64,000 bases of DNA from Nocardia puris (GTDB lineage: Bacteria; Actinomycetota; Actinomycetes; Mycobacteriales; Mycobacteriaceae): the NCBI RefSeq assembly GCF_003315035.1, contig NZ_QNRE01000001.1:1132883-1196882 (forward strand), read 5' to 3'. Positions within the stretch are counted from its first letter, which is position 1; the number at the start of each line of letters is the position of its first letter. Position numbers and translations under genes: made by a program. The notes beneath the pieces were generated by a model. The model saw only the letters and a program-made list of their open reading frames with translations, was not told the DNA's origin and ran no database searches. This document shows, one piece after another, positions 30,801 to 39,441 of the stretch.

Positions 30801-33318
30801 CAGCCTGGTCTCGGCCGCGGTGAGCTTCGACGCCCTCGACACCGCGCTGGCCGGTCTGGCCGAACTGGCCGACGATTCCGCCTCCATCGAAGCCGATATC
30901 TACCTGAGCTGGGAGAACCAGCCGGAGGACTTCGACGCGCTGGCGGCGGCGCTGCAGGAGGTGCTGGGCGCGCGGGCGCTGCCCAACCAGGTGCACCGGA
31001 TCACCACCACCGTCGCGGGCAGCGGCGGCGCGGTGATGCACCACCACTTCACCTTCCGGCCCACCACCACCGGCATGGCCGAGGAGCGCCTGATCCGCGG
31101 CCTGCACCCCTACATCGCGCAGCGCATGCAGATGACGCGGCTGCGCAAGTTCGACCTCAAGCGCCTGCCGTCCTCGGACGAAGAGGTCTACCTGTTCCGC
31201 TGCGTCGCCAAGGAGAACGCCTCCGACGAGCGACTGGTCGCCTTCACCCAAGTGCGCGACCTGACCGCGCTGCGCGACCACGACGGCAGGTTGCTGGCCC
31301 TGCCGACGGCGGAGAGCACCATCGCCGCCTGCCTCGACTCCATCCGCCGCGCGCAGTCGCTGCGCCCGTCGGCCAAGCGGTTCCACACCAACCGCGTCGT
31401 CATGTACATCTGGCCGCCGGTGGACATCACGCGCGCCGAACTGGACATGATCGTGGACCGCATCCAGCCGATCACGGCGGGCGCGGGTATCGAGGAGATC
31501 CTGCTCATCGCCCGGCATGTGCATCCGAAGACGGGCGAGCTGGTGAAGGTCGCGGTGCGGATCGCCTTCGACGCCACCGGGACCGAGGTCACCATCGGCG
31601 AGCGCTCCGACGACGCCGTCGAGCCGATCGACGAGTACCGCCAGAAGGTGCTGCGCGCCAGCAGCCGCAACACCGTCTACCCGTACGAATTGACCGGCTT
31701 GCTCGGCGAATTCACCGAGTACGACCTCGACGCCACGCACGCGCTGGTGCCGGTGGACCGGCCGAAGGGACAGAACAAGGCCGCGATCGTCGCGGGCGTG
31801 GTCACCACCAGGACGGCGCAGCATCCCGACGGCATCACCCGCGTGGTGCTGCTCGGCGATCCCACCAAATCGCTGGGCGCGCTGTCGGAACCGGAGTGCC
31901 GCCGGGTGATCGCCGCGCTGGACCTCGCCCAGCGGATGCAGGTGCCGCTGGAGTGGTACGCGCTGTCCTCGGGCGCGCGGATCTCCATGGAGTCGGGCAC
32001 CGAGAACATGGACTGGGTGGCGGCCGCGCTCAAGCGGATCGTCGAGTTCACCCAGGACGGCGGCGAGATCAATATCGTGGTCGCGGGCATCAACGTCGGC
32101 GCGCAGCCGTACTGGAACGCCGAGGCGACGATGCTCATGCACACCAAGGGCATCCTGGTGATGACGCCGGACTCGGCGATGGTGCTCACCGGCAAGCAGT
32201 CGCTGGACTTCTCCGGTGGCGTGTCGGCCGAGGACAACTTCGGCATCGGCGGCTACGACCGTGTGATGGGCCCCAACGGCCAGGCGCAGTACTGGGCGCC
32301 GAACCTGACCGCCGCGCGCGACGTGCTGATGTCGCACTACGACCACACCTACGTGGCGCCCGGTGAGCAGACGCCGCGCCGTTCGGAGACCAGCGACCCG
32401 ATCGACCGCGACGTGTCGAGCTTCCCGCACGTCTCGCCGGACAGCGATTTCACCACCGTCGGCGAGATCTTCTCCGCCACGGCCAATCCCGACCGCAAGA
32501 AGCCGTTCGACATCCGCACGGTGATGCGGGCGCTGGCCGACCAGGACCACCCGGTGCTGGAGCGCTGGGCGGGCATGGCCGACGCCGAGACCGCGGTGGT
32601 GCAGGACGCGCGCCTGGGCGGAATCCCGGTGTGCCTGTTGGGCATCGAGTCGCGCGGTGTGCCGCGTCGCGGGTTCCCGTCCACCGACGGCCCCGACGTC
32701 TACACCGCGGGCACGCTGTTCCCCCGCTCCTCGAAGAAGGCGGCGCGGGCGATCAACACCGCCAGCGGCAACCGGCCGCTCGTGGTGCTGGCGAACCTGT
32801 CGGGCTTCGACGGCTCCCCGGAGTCGATGCGCAAGCTCCAGCTGGAGTACGGCGCCGAAATCGGCCGCGCCATCGTCAATTTCCGCGGCCCGATCGTGTT
32901 CTGCGTGATCTCCCGCTACCACGGCGGCGCGTTCGTGGTCTTCTCGAAGGCCCTGAACCCGAACATGACGGTGCTGGCGCTGGAAGGCTCGTTCGCCTCG
33001 GTGCTCGGCGGCGCGCCCGCCGCGGCCGTGGTGTTCTCCAACGAGGTCGACAAGCGCACCGCCACCGATCCCCGGGTCCGTGAACTGGAGGAGCGCGCGG
33101 CGAACGCGTCGGGCACCGAACGGGCCGCGCTCACCGCCGAACTCGACGAGCTGCGCGGTTCGGTGCGGGCCGAGAAGCTCGGCGATGTCGCGGCGGAGTT
33201 CGACCGGGTGCACAGCATCCAGCGCGCGGTGGAGGTCGGGTCGGTGGACGCGATCATCCGCGCGGCCGAGCTGCGTCCGCGCATCATCGAGGCGATCGAG
33301 ACCGGGTTGGCGAAGTAG
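27862..33318 (+). CDS. Giant fused biotin-dependent acyl-CoA carboxylase
   Basis: This 1,818-residue single chain carries all three activities of an acyl-CoA carboxylase. The biotin carboxylase is N-terminal (about 1-450, GGGGRGIRV near 168, EVNTRLQVEHPITEYTTG). The biotin carrier motif ESMKMET places biotin on Lys621. A central linker follows, and the carboxyltransferase is C-terminal (about 1150-1800, e.g. GGVSAEDNFGIGGYDRVMGP, ISRYHGGAFVVFS, EGSFASVLGGAPAAAVVF). This is the layout of eukaryotic-type multidomain ACC; most actinobacteria split these activities over Acc subunits. GTG 27862 is preceded by GGAAGGAG. It carboxylates an acyl-CoA for lipid synthesis; chain length is unknown. Confidence 0.93.
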   Translation: MFSRIAIVNRGEAAMRLIHAVRDLAAETGRPIETIALHTDVDRHATFVREADVAYDLGPAAARPYLDLKALEQALVTTKADAAWVGWGFVAEDPAFAELCDQIGVTFVGPSPEAMRKLGDKIGAKLIAEEVGVPVAPWSRGAVDTVEDALAAAERIGYPLMLKATAGGGGRGIRVITNEAELVDAYERTRQEAVRAFGSGVVFLERLVTGARHVEVQVIADGQGTAWALGVRDCSVQRRNQKIIEESASPVLSPEQTAELKASAERLAVAVDYRGAATVEFLYHPGERLFAFLEVNTRLQVEHPITEYTTGFDLVRAQLHVASGGRLEGEPPAERGHAVEARLNAEDPDRDFAPAPGRIARLDLPAGPGIRVDTGVSEGDTIPADFDSMIAKIIAYGHDREQALGRLRRAMAQTTVVIEGGATNKSFVLDLLNQPEVIDASADTGWIDRVRGEGRLVSQRHSTVALAAAAIDAYEEDERAERHRLLSTASGGRPQVQHESGRPRDLKLRGVGYRVRVARIGAHRFRVGIEAGGDVRTADVDLERFDEHTGQIVVNGTRYRLTTATHGPIHLVDIDGVAHRISRDEGGVVRSPAPALVVATPLEVGAEVEAGAPVLVLESMKMETVLRAPFRARLKECAVTVGTQVETGAPLLRLEPLAEDGVEAEESTGAVELDLPAEPATVQPHERISRALQDLRSLLLGFDVDPHDDRRVLDDYLVLRRAAIEDNRRPLAEELELLQVFADLAELSRDRSWEDEGGQSHVHSAREYFHTYLQSLDVERAGLPESYRAKLAKALGHYGIEDLDRTPDLEGAVFRIFLAAQRPSATVTIVTTLLREWLGEPVPDRALQEPVGLALERLVAATQVRFPVIADLTRGVVYAWYGQPLLRRNRARVYTNVRKHLSHLDANPAAPDRAERIADMVRSTEPLVRLLGQRLVRGDLDNTVMLEVLTRRYYGNKGLSEVRTQQAAGTTFVIAERRGTSLVSAAVSFDALDTALAGLAELADDSASIEADIYLSWENQPEDFDALAAALQEVLGARALPNQVHRITTTVAGSGGAVMHHHFTFRPTTTGMAEERLIRGLHPYIAQRMQMTRLRKFDLKRLPSSDEEVYLFRCVAKENASDERLVAFTQVRDLTALRDHDGRLLALPTAESTIAACLDSIRRAQSLRPSAKRFHTNRVVMYIWPPVDITRAELDMIVDRIQPITAGAGIEEILLIARHVHPKTGELVKVAVRIAFDATGTEVTIGERSDDAVEPIDEYRQKVLRASSRNTVYPYELTGLLGEFTEYDLDATHALVPVDRPKGQNKAAIVAGVVTTRTAQHPDGITRVVLLGDPTKSLGALSEPECRRVIAALDLAQRMQVPLEWYALSSGARISMESGTENMDWVAAALKRIVEFTQDGGEINIVVAGINVGAQPYWNAEATMLMHTKGILVMTPDSAMVLTGKQSLDFSGGVSAEDNFGIGGYDRVMGPNGQAQYWAPNLTAARDVLMSHYDHTYVAPGEQTPRRSETSDPIDRDVSSFPHVSPDSDFTTVGEIFSATANPDRKKPFDIRTVMRALADQDHPVLERWAGMADAETAVVQDARLGGIPVCLLGIESRGVPRRGFPSTDGPDVYTAGTLFPRSSKKAARAINTASGNRPLVVLANLSGFDGSPESMRKLQLEYGAEIGRAIVNFRGPIVFCVISRYHGGAFVVFSKALNPNMTVLALEGSFASVLGGAPAAAVVFSNEVDKRTATDPRVRELEERAANASGTERAALTAELDELRGSVRAEKLGDVAAEFDRVHSIQRAVEVGSVDAIIRAAELRPRIIEAIETGLAK

Positions 33319-33334
33319 TACCGGCTCCGTCCAG

Positions 33335-33374
33335 CGACCGCGCCCGCACGGTGAACTCCGTGCGGGCGCGGTCG
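33335..33374 (+). terminator. Rho-independent terminator after the carboxylase
   Basis: A perfect 17-bp GC-rich stem with a TGAACT loop is followed by TTTT (33375-33378). This is the clearest intrinsic terminator in the window. Confidence 0.8.
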
Positions 33375-33450
33375 TTTTCGTGGCCGTGAACCCGTTTGCC
33401 GGGCAAGCCGATACCGGTTCCGCTCCGGAATCGGCTGCGGGACAGCCGAT

Positions 33451-34389
33451 TCAGCAGTTGCTCTCGTCCGGAATGGGGACACCCGGGTCGAAGTACTCCT
33501 CCGGATCACGCGCTTCACGGATGGGCGTGACAGCGGGCGGATTGCTGTAATTGGGTGCGAGGAAACCCTTGTCGTGCAGCGAGCAGTTCACCGAGTAGCT
33601 GTGCGCGGCGATGTCGCCGTAGTAGATGCCCTGGGAGCCCGCGTCGTACCGCGGGTCCTGCACCCAGATGTAGTCGAACTCCCAGCGGTCGACCGCGACG
33701 ATGTCCATCGGGCCGTCCAGCACCTTCGGGTAGTCGTGGTGGAACGCGTAGGCGATCAGGAAGTTCGTCCGGATCACCAGATCGCCCTGCTCGTCGATGA
33801 TCGGCGTCATCGACCCGGCCACGCGCGGGGCGACGGGCAGCAGCCGGTGCCCCGGCGCGATCTTGACCGACACCCACCACGTCTCGGCCTCGTTGCCGGG
33901 ACGCAGCAGTGCGCGCGCTTCCTCTGCCTGATGCCCGGCCAGCAGCGCCAGCACCGGCTCGGCGTCGTGGGTTCCGAGCACGTGCGGGTTCAGCCGCGCG
34001 GCGATGATCAGCTCGCGCACCCTCGCCATCGCCGCGCCGACGTCCTCGGCCGTGAACCGCCCGAGCGGAACCGGCGGCGGCACCACGATCCCCGCTTCCC
34101 CCTCCGCCCAGCCTGCGGCGGGGGTGTTCGCGTACGGCTTGGTCGGATCGACCGGCGCGAGTTCCCGCAACGGGCTCGAGGACGCGGACACACCGGAGGA
34201 CGCGGACTCCCCCATCATCGAAGGCAGCATGATCGCCACGAACGCGACCAGCGCGACGACCGCGAGCGGCACCAGCGTCACCACGAGCACCGTGCCGATC
34301 CGCTTGGACATCACCGACTTCCGCCGCTGGGCGCGCAGGAGCCGATCGGTCGACTCGGAATCGAACGGATCGGGTGGAAGTTGGTACAT
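33451..34389 (-). CDS. Membrane-anchored extracytoplasmic protein, unknown
   Basis: This 312-residue protein has a short cytoplasmic N-terminus, one transmembrane segment (about 30-56, GTVLVVTLVPLAVVALVAFVAIMLP), a low-complexity Ser/Ala linker and a large outer domain. That domain has regular strands (WWVSVKIAPGHRLLPVAPRV, DLVIRTNFLIAYAF, DRWEFDYIWVQDPRY) and Cys residues near 268 and 312 that could pair. No enzyme motif was recognised. It is convergent with the carboxylase gene. Confidence 0.7.
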   Translation of the reverse strand: MYQLPPDPFDSESTDRLLRAQRRKSVMSKRIGTVLVVTLVPLAVVALVAFVAIMLPSMMGESASSGVSASSSPLRELAPVDPTKPYANTPAAGWAEGEAGIVVPPPVPLGRFTAEDVGAAMARVRELIIAARLNPHVLGTHDAEPVLALLAGHQAEEARALLRPGNEAETWWVSVKIAPGHRLLPVAPRVAGSMTPIIDEQGDLVIRTNFLIAYAFHHDYPKVLDGPMDIVAVDRWEFDYIWVQDPRYDAGSQGIYYGDIAAHSYSVNCSLHDKGFLAPNYSNPPAVTPIREARDPEEYFDPGVPIPDESNC

Positions 34390-34803
34390 CGATACCCCCG
34401 AAAAGCCCTGCCAACCAACCGATACCGATTCTAGGGGCAGGGCCCACCCGCCGCAGGACGGCAGAAGTCAGGGCATCACGGCAGAGATCGACTGTCACCG
34501 ATTCGTCACTCTCGGCGGCCGGATGTCTAGTGACTCGAGCCAAATTCACCACCCTCTTGTTCTCGTCAGCGTGCAGTGACTCGCCGGGCTCCGTCTGGAC
34601 ATACTCGGGTGATGTGCCCGCGCCCGTCTGATACAGAGCCGTTCACGACGAGCGTTGCGTGGACGGTGTACGGGTCGCACGAATAGTCCGGAGCCGACGC
34701 GACATTCCGGCACGGACCACCGAATTCGCGTGCGACGAGGCAAAAAGCAAGAACGGCTGGGTCTTTCGCAGGGCAACAGCCGACGAGTGGGGCGAAGGTG
34801 TGA
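34390..34803. other. 414-bp divergent intergenic region
   Basis: It separates the membrane-anchored protein (minus) from the ABC/lipid operon (plus). The base composition is less GC-rich than the flanks, as expected for promoters. A GAAGG ribosome site for the ATPase lies at 34794-34798. No convincing operator, RNA gene or additional small gene was seen. Confidence 0.4.
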
Positions 34804-35544
34804 GTGATGGTCGCAGCGACCGAGACGGCGGACGCCATCGACGCGGGCCGGGTGCTGCGGCTGGAGGGAGTCTCCAAGAGTTTCCACCGGGGCGGTGAAC
34901 TGGTGCGCGCGCTCGCCGAGGTCGACTTCGCCGTCGGGCCCGGCGAGTTCGTGGTCGTCACAGGGCCGTCGGGCGCGGGCAAATCGACGCTCCTGCACGT
35001 CGCGGCGGGTCTGGAACCCCCCGACGCCGGGCGGGTGCTGTTCGGCGACGAGGACATCGCCGCGCTGCGCCCGAACCGGCGCGCCGCGTTCCGCCGCCGC
35101 CACCTCGGATTCGTCTACCAGTCGTTCAACCTGGTGCCCACCCTGTCGGCGGTGCACAACGTCTCGCTGCCCTTGCTGCTCGACGGTGTGCCGGCCCGAA
35201 TCGCCGACGCCCGCGCCACCGCCCTGCTCGAGCGCGTTGGCCTGGGTGACCGGACCGGGCATCTGCCCGCCGAACTGTCCGGCGGGCAGATGCAGCGCGT
35301 CAGCGTGGCCCGCGCCTTGGTGGCCGAGCCCGCCGTGCTGCTGGCCGACGAACCGACCGGCAACCTCGACACCCGGTCCTCGGAATCTGTTCTGACGCTG
35401 CTGCGCGACGTTGCCGACGAGCAAGGCACCGCGGTGGTGATGGTCACCCACGACGCCGCCGCCGTCGAATACGGCACCAGACAGCTGGTTCTCGTCGACG
35501 GACGCGCCGAGGAGCGAGCGGCCGCCTGGGGGCTGGGCGAGTGA
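34804..35544 (+). CDS. LolD/MacB-type ABC transporter ATPase
   Basis: This 246-residue ATPase (GTG 34804 or ATG 34807) has Walker A GPSGAGKST, Q-loop YQSFNLVPTL, signature LSGGQMQRV, Walker B VLLADEPTGNLD and VTHD. The EPTGNLD form marks the LolD/MacB/FtsE branch, which works with FtsX-like permeases and moves lipids or peptides at the membrane surface mechanically. Its stop overlaps the GTG of the permease gene. It heads a five-gene operon with lipid-modifying enzymes. Confidence 0.92.
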   Translation: MMVAATETADAIDAGRVLRLEGVSKSFHRGGELVRALAEVDFAVGPGEFVVVTGPSGAGKSTLLHVAAGLEPPDAGRVLFGDEDIAALRPNRRAAFRRRHLGFVYQSFNLVPTLSAVHNVSLPLLLDGVPARIADARATALLERVGLGDRTGHLPAELSGGQMQRVSVARALVAEPAVLLADEPTGNLDTRSSESVLTLLRDVADEQGTAVVMVTHDAAAVEYGTRQLVLVDGRAEERAAAWGLGE

Positions 35545-38099
35545 GGGGACGAATCGGCGCGGCCCTGCGCGTGTTCGGCCGTCTCCATCTCGCGGCCGTA
35601 CTGCGCGACTGGCGGCGCAACGTGTTCACGGTCGTCGGCGTCGCCGTCGGTGTGACCTTGGTCGTCGCGGTGGTGCAGCTGAATCAGGTGCTGCTGCGCC
35701 CGTTCGACGCCTTCGGCCCCGCGTTGGCCGAGGGCGCGGGATCGGAAGTGCTACAAGTCATTCCGTTGGTCGAAGGGCGGCTGCCCGCCGGTGCCGTCGC
35801 CGAGGTCGCGGCGGTGCCCGGCGTCGACGCGGTCGTCCCCGTGACCGCCGGGATGACCCAGATCGACCTCGGCGGAGGCGCCGAGGGATTCTTCGTGCTC
35901 GGCGCGACCTGCGCGGTCGAACGACTGCTCGGCCCCTTCGACTGCGCGGGCCTCGCCTCGGCGACCAGACTCACGCCGGGACCGGGCCTGCCGCTGGGCA
36001 TGTCCGAGGACGCGGCCCGCGACCTGGGGCTCACGCCGGGAGCGCCGATCCCGCTGCCCGGCCGGGCCGCCGACGCCGCGCACCTCGGCTGGACGTTCCC
36101 CGCGCGCGCACCGCTCGACGGCATGAACGCCGGCCGCGTGCTGCTGGCCACCTCGCCCACCGACGCCGGACGGGTGCTCGGCGCGTCCGACCACCTGACC
36201 TCGCTGTTCGTCCTGCCGCACGCGGGCGCCGACCTCTCCGGCGCACTCGCCGCCGCCACCGACGGCATCGCCTCGGTCGGTCCGCCGCGTCCGCAGATCC
36301 CCGCGATCTACGCCAGTTCCAAACAGACCCTGGACCTCACCGCGATCGCCGGCCTGCTGATCGGCGTGCTCATCGCCGTCAACACAGTCCTGTTCGGCTT
36401 CGAGCGCAGGCGCCGAGTCATGGGCACGATCGGGGTGCTCGGCGCGACGCCGCGCCGTATCCTGGCCGGCTTCCTTGGCGAGGGCGCGCTGCTCGGCGCG
36501 GTCGGCGGGCTGCTGGCCGTGCCGACGGGCTATCTGCTCGGCGCGTGGCTCGTCGACCGGTTCGGCCGTTCGGTGCTGTCGGGCTCCGGGGCCGAGCTCG
36601 CCCTGGCCTGGGACCGGTCGATCATCGCGCTCGGTGTGGGCGCGGGCGCCGTCTGCGGACTGCTCGCGATGGCGGTGCCCGCCTGGCAGCTGGTCCGCGA
36701 AGGACCGCTGGCCTCGGTGGCCGGGTTCGGCGGGGTTCAGGCGCCCCGGCGGGTGTCGTGGTATCCGATGCTCGCCGGTGTCGCGCTGATCGTGCTCGCG
36801 ATCGTGGTGCTGCGCCGTTTCAACAAGGGCGAGGTGTCGCTGACGGTCGGCAACGCCGGGATCTTCCTCGGCCTGGCCGGATTCACCGCGGCGATGATCT
36901 CGCTCACCCCGCGTCTGGTGCGCGTCCTGGTGACGCCCGTCGCGGCCCGCCTGCCCGCGATCGGCAGGCTGGCGCACGGCGACATCCGGCGCTACGCCCT
37001 GATGTTCGCCTCCACGGCCGCCATCGCCGCGCTCGGCGCCACCCTGGCCATCGGCGCGCAGACCATGCAGGCCCTGCTCACCGCCGACGTCTCGGGGCAC
37101 AAGACCGCGGGGTTGCCCACCTCCCTGGTGATCGAGCCGAAGAGCATGCTCGACCAGCGGCCCGCGAGCATCGACGACGCCACCTACGCTCGAATCGAGG
37201 AAGCGGCTCGAGGGAATCCGGTCGACGATCAGTGGACGGCCGTCATCCCGTCGCCGACCGAACCCCGGCTCATCGTCGGGGTGACGCCCGGCAGCAGGCA
37301 GGCGACCGCCCTGGCCACCCCGCTCGGCGACGCGGACCGGCTCTGGAACGGATTGCGGGCCGGGGAGATCGGGCTCAGCGTGGTCGCCGCCGGACGGCTG
37401 GGCGCCGCGGCGGGCGACACGGTCACGCTGCCCACGCCCACCGGCTACGCCGACTTCCGCGTCGCGGGCGTCTTCGACCCGGCGATGTTGTCGGACAGTC
37501 CCATCGGCGATGTGGTGCTGGTATCGGGCACGCAGGCCGCGCAGCGCTGGGCGGCGGCCCGCACCCGGGTGGCCGTGCACTTCCCGTCCGCACCGGAGGC
37601 CGCGGCGCAGGTGGACACCTTCGCCGCCCTGGGCGAGGGCCTCTCGGTCTACGACAACGACCGCTGGCGCGCGGCGGCGGCCACCGTGGTCCCGCGGTTC
37701 TTCGAACCGTTCACCGTCACCGGCTACGTGATCATGGGCATCGCCGGGGTGAGCGTGCTGAACATCTTCCTGCTGGGGTTGGTCCAGCGGCGCCGCGAGC
37801 GCGCCGTCGTCCGCGCGCTGGGGGCCACGCCCGGCGTCGAACAGGCCGTCATCGTGGTGCAGGCGGCGCTGCTGGCGGCGGCCTGCGTCGCGGCCGGTCT
37901 GGCCGGCGGCTCCGGACTGGTCTACCTGCAAGCGCTGACCTCACCGGTCAATTACGGCGTGCAGGTCGACTGGGGCGCCGTCGGGCGTCCCCTCGTGGTG
38001 GTGCCGCTGTGCCTGGTCGCGATGGCCGCGGCCGCCGCGCTGTACCCGGTGCTGCACGCGCGCCGTCTGGAAACCGCCGCCGAACTTCGATCGAACTGA
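35541..38099 (+). CDS. FtsX-like ABC permease (large, MacB/LolE type)
   Basis: This 852-residue permease has an N-terminal helix near residues 30-50, a large outer domain, and two FtsX bundles (about 250-400 with TAIAGLLIGVLIAVNTVLFGFERRRRVMG, and 740-845 with VIMGIAGVSVLNIFLLGLVQRRRERAVVRALG). GTG 35541 overlaps the ATPase stop. Together they form an exporter or extractor of a membrane-derived compound, probably a product of the downstream enzymes (inference). Confidence 0.9.
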   Translation: MRGRIGAALRVFGRLHLAAVLRDWRRNVFTVVGVAVGVTLVVAVVQLNQVLLRPFDAFGPALAEGAGSEVLQVIPLVEGRLPAGAVAEVAAVPGVDAVVPVTAGMTQIDLGGGAEGFFVLGATCAVERLLGPFDCAGLASATRLTPGPGLPLGMSEDAARDLGLTPGAPIPLPGRAADAAHLGWTFPARAPLDGMNAGRVLLATSPTDAGRVLGASDHLTSLFVLPHAGADLSGALAAATDGIASVGPPRPQIPAIYASSKQTLDLTAIAGLLIGVLIAVNTVLFGFERRRRVMGTIGVLGATPRRILAGFLGEGALLGAVGGLLAVPTGYLLGAWLVDRFGRSVLSGSGAELALAWDRSIIALGVGAGAVCGLLAMAVPAWQLVREGPLASVAGFGGVQAPRRVSWYPMLAGVALIVLAIVVLRRFNKGEVSLTVGNAGIFLGLAGFTAAMISLTPRLVRVLVTPVAARLPAIGRLAHGDIRRYALMFASTAAIAALGATLAIGAQTMQALLTADVSGHKTAGLPTSLVIEPKSMLDQRPASIDDATYARIEEAARGNPVDDQWTAVIPSPTEPRLIVGVTPGSRQATALATPLGDADRLWNGLRAGEIGLSVVAAGRLGAAAGDTVTLPTPTGYADFRVAGVFDPAMLSDSPIGDVVLVSGTQAAQRWAAARTRVAVHFPSAPEAAAQVDTFAALGEGLSVYDNDRWRAAAATVVPRFFEPFTVTGYVIMGIAGVSVLNIFLLGLVQRRRERAVVRALGATPGVEQAVIVVQAALLAAACVAAGLAGGSGLVYLQALTSPVNYGVQVDWGAVGRPLVVVPLCLVAMAAAAALYPVLHARRLETAAELRSN

Positions 38100-38112
38100 C
38101 TGAGGAGTCCCA

Positions 38113-39441
38113 GTGCCCGCGTTCTCTGCCATGGAATCGCTGTTCCTCTTCGCGGAGTCCTCCCGCCTGGCCACCCACGTCGGCGCCGTCCAGATCTTCG
38201 AACCACCGCCCGACTCCGGGCCGGATTTCGTTCGCGCCCTGCATGATTCGATGCTGGCCGAAACCGATCTGCTGCCGGTGCTGCGGCGCAAGGGCCGCAG
38301 GCCGCTCGGCCGGTTCGTCTGGACCGAGGACCGCGCACCGGATCTGGCCGCGCACGTGCGGCTCACGACGTTGCCCGCGGGCGCCACCGAGGAGACACTG
38401 CTGGCGGCGGTGGCCGAGTTGCACGCGCGACGCCTGAACCGGCGCAAACCACTGTGGGAGTTCCACCTCTTCGAGGGCCTGCCCGAGGGACGGTTCGCCG
38501 CGTACTTCAAGATCCACCACGCGATCGCCGATGGCGCGACAGTGCAGACCGTGCTGCGGTCCGGGTTGTCCCCCGACCCGGCCGAGCGCGGATCGTCCAT
38601 GCTGCGGGCCACCGCGCGTCCGCAGCTCGGCCTGGTGCGCGAGGCGCCCACACCGCCCGCCAAAGCCGGAATACGCGTCAGGACAAGACGATTGACGCGC
38701 CCCGAACTGGCGAACATCCGCTTTCGCGCGCCGCGCACGATGTTCAACCGGCGCATCAGCGCCCGCCGCGCGATCGCCACCACCACGTGGTCGCTGGACC
38801 GGGTGCGCGCCGTGGGCCGAGCCGTCGACGGCACAGTCAACGACGTGGTGCTCGCCGCCTGCGCCGGTGCGCTGCGTTCCTACCTGGATGAACGCGGTGT
38901 GCTGCCGGACCGGCCGCTCGTCGCGGCGGTGCCGGTGTCGACCCGGTCGGCGACCGACGACCGTCCGGGCAACGAGGTCGGCGTCGTGCTGGCCGGGCTG
39001 GCCACCGACCGCCCGGATCCAGCCGAACGGCTGCGCGCGATCACGGCGAGCACGTCGGCCGCCAAGGCGTTGTTCGCCGAGTTGTCCGAGCCGGAGATCT
39101 CCGCGCTGCTCGTGGCCAACGGCGTGGGGCTGCTCGCCCAGGCGGTGCCCGGCGTCACCCGTCTCACGGGCCGGGCCGCGGTCAACCTGTTCGTCTCCGA
39201 TATCGCCGGACCCGACCAGCCGCATTACTGGCGCGGCGCGCGGCTGGAACGCATCTTCGGGCTGCCGATGCCCAGCGATCACGTGCCGCTGATCCTCGTC
39301 GCCTTCGGTCACGCCGGGCGGCTGCACCTCTCGGCGACCTGCTGCCCCGTGGCGGTTCCCGAGGTCGGCCGACTGATCGCCTTGCTGGACAACAGCTTTC
39401 ACGCGCTCGAAAACCACGCCGAACTCAGGACCGCCGAATGA
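38113..39441 (+). CDS. Wax ester synthase/diacylglycerol acyltransferase (WS/DGAT)
   Basis: This 442-residue acyltransferase starts at GTG 38113 behind GAGGAG. The catalytic HHxxxDG is KIHHAIADG (His135, His136, Asp140, Gly141). The second family block is GTVNDVVLAACAGALRSYL (about 238-256), and VNLFVSDIAGP is near 356-366. It joins an acyl-CoA to an alcohol acceptor; many actinobacterial members make triacylglycerol or wax esters, others esterify secondary metabolites. Its place between an exporter and two SDRs suggests a dedicated lipid pathway. Confidence 0.9.
   Translation: MPAFSAMESLFLFAESSRLATHVGAVQIFEPPPDSGPDFVRALHDSMLAETDLLPVLRRKGRRPLGRFVWTEDRAPDLAAHVRLTTLPAGATEETLLAAVAELHARRLNRRKPLWEFHLFEGLPEGRFAAYFKIHHAIADGATVQTVLRSGLSPDPAERGSSMLRATARPQLGLVREAPTPPAKAGIRVRTRRLTRPELANIRFRAPRTMFNRRISARRAIATTTWSLDRVRAVGRAVDGTVNDVVLAACAGALRSYLDERGVLPDRPLVAAVPVSTRSATDDRPGNEVGVVLAGLATDRPDPAERLRAITASTSAAKALFAELSEPEISALLVANGVGLLAQAVPGVTRLTGRAAVNLFVSDIAGPDQPHYWRGARLERIFGLPMPSDHVPLILVAFGHAGRLHLSATCCPVAVPEVGRLIALLDNSFHALENHAELRTAE

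Noticed and set aside
27721..33213. A 1,830-residue open frame on the minus strand opposite the carboxylase
   Set aside because: It mirrors the codon bias of the real gene (high-GC antisense frame), is His/Arg/Ala-rich, has no domain and would overlap the whole of an enzyme with complete motifs.
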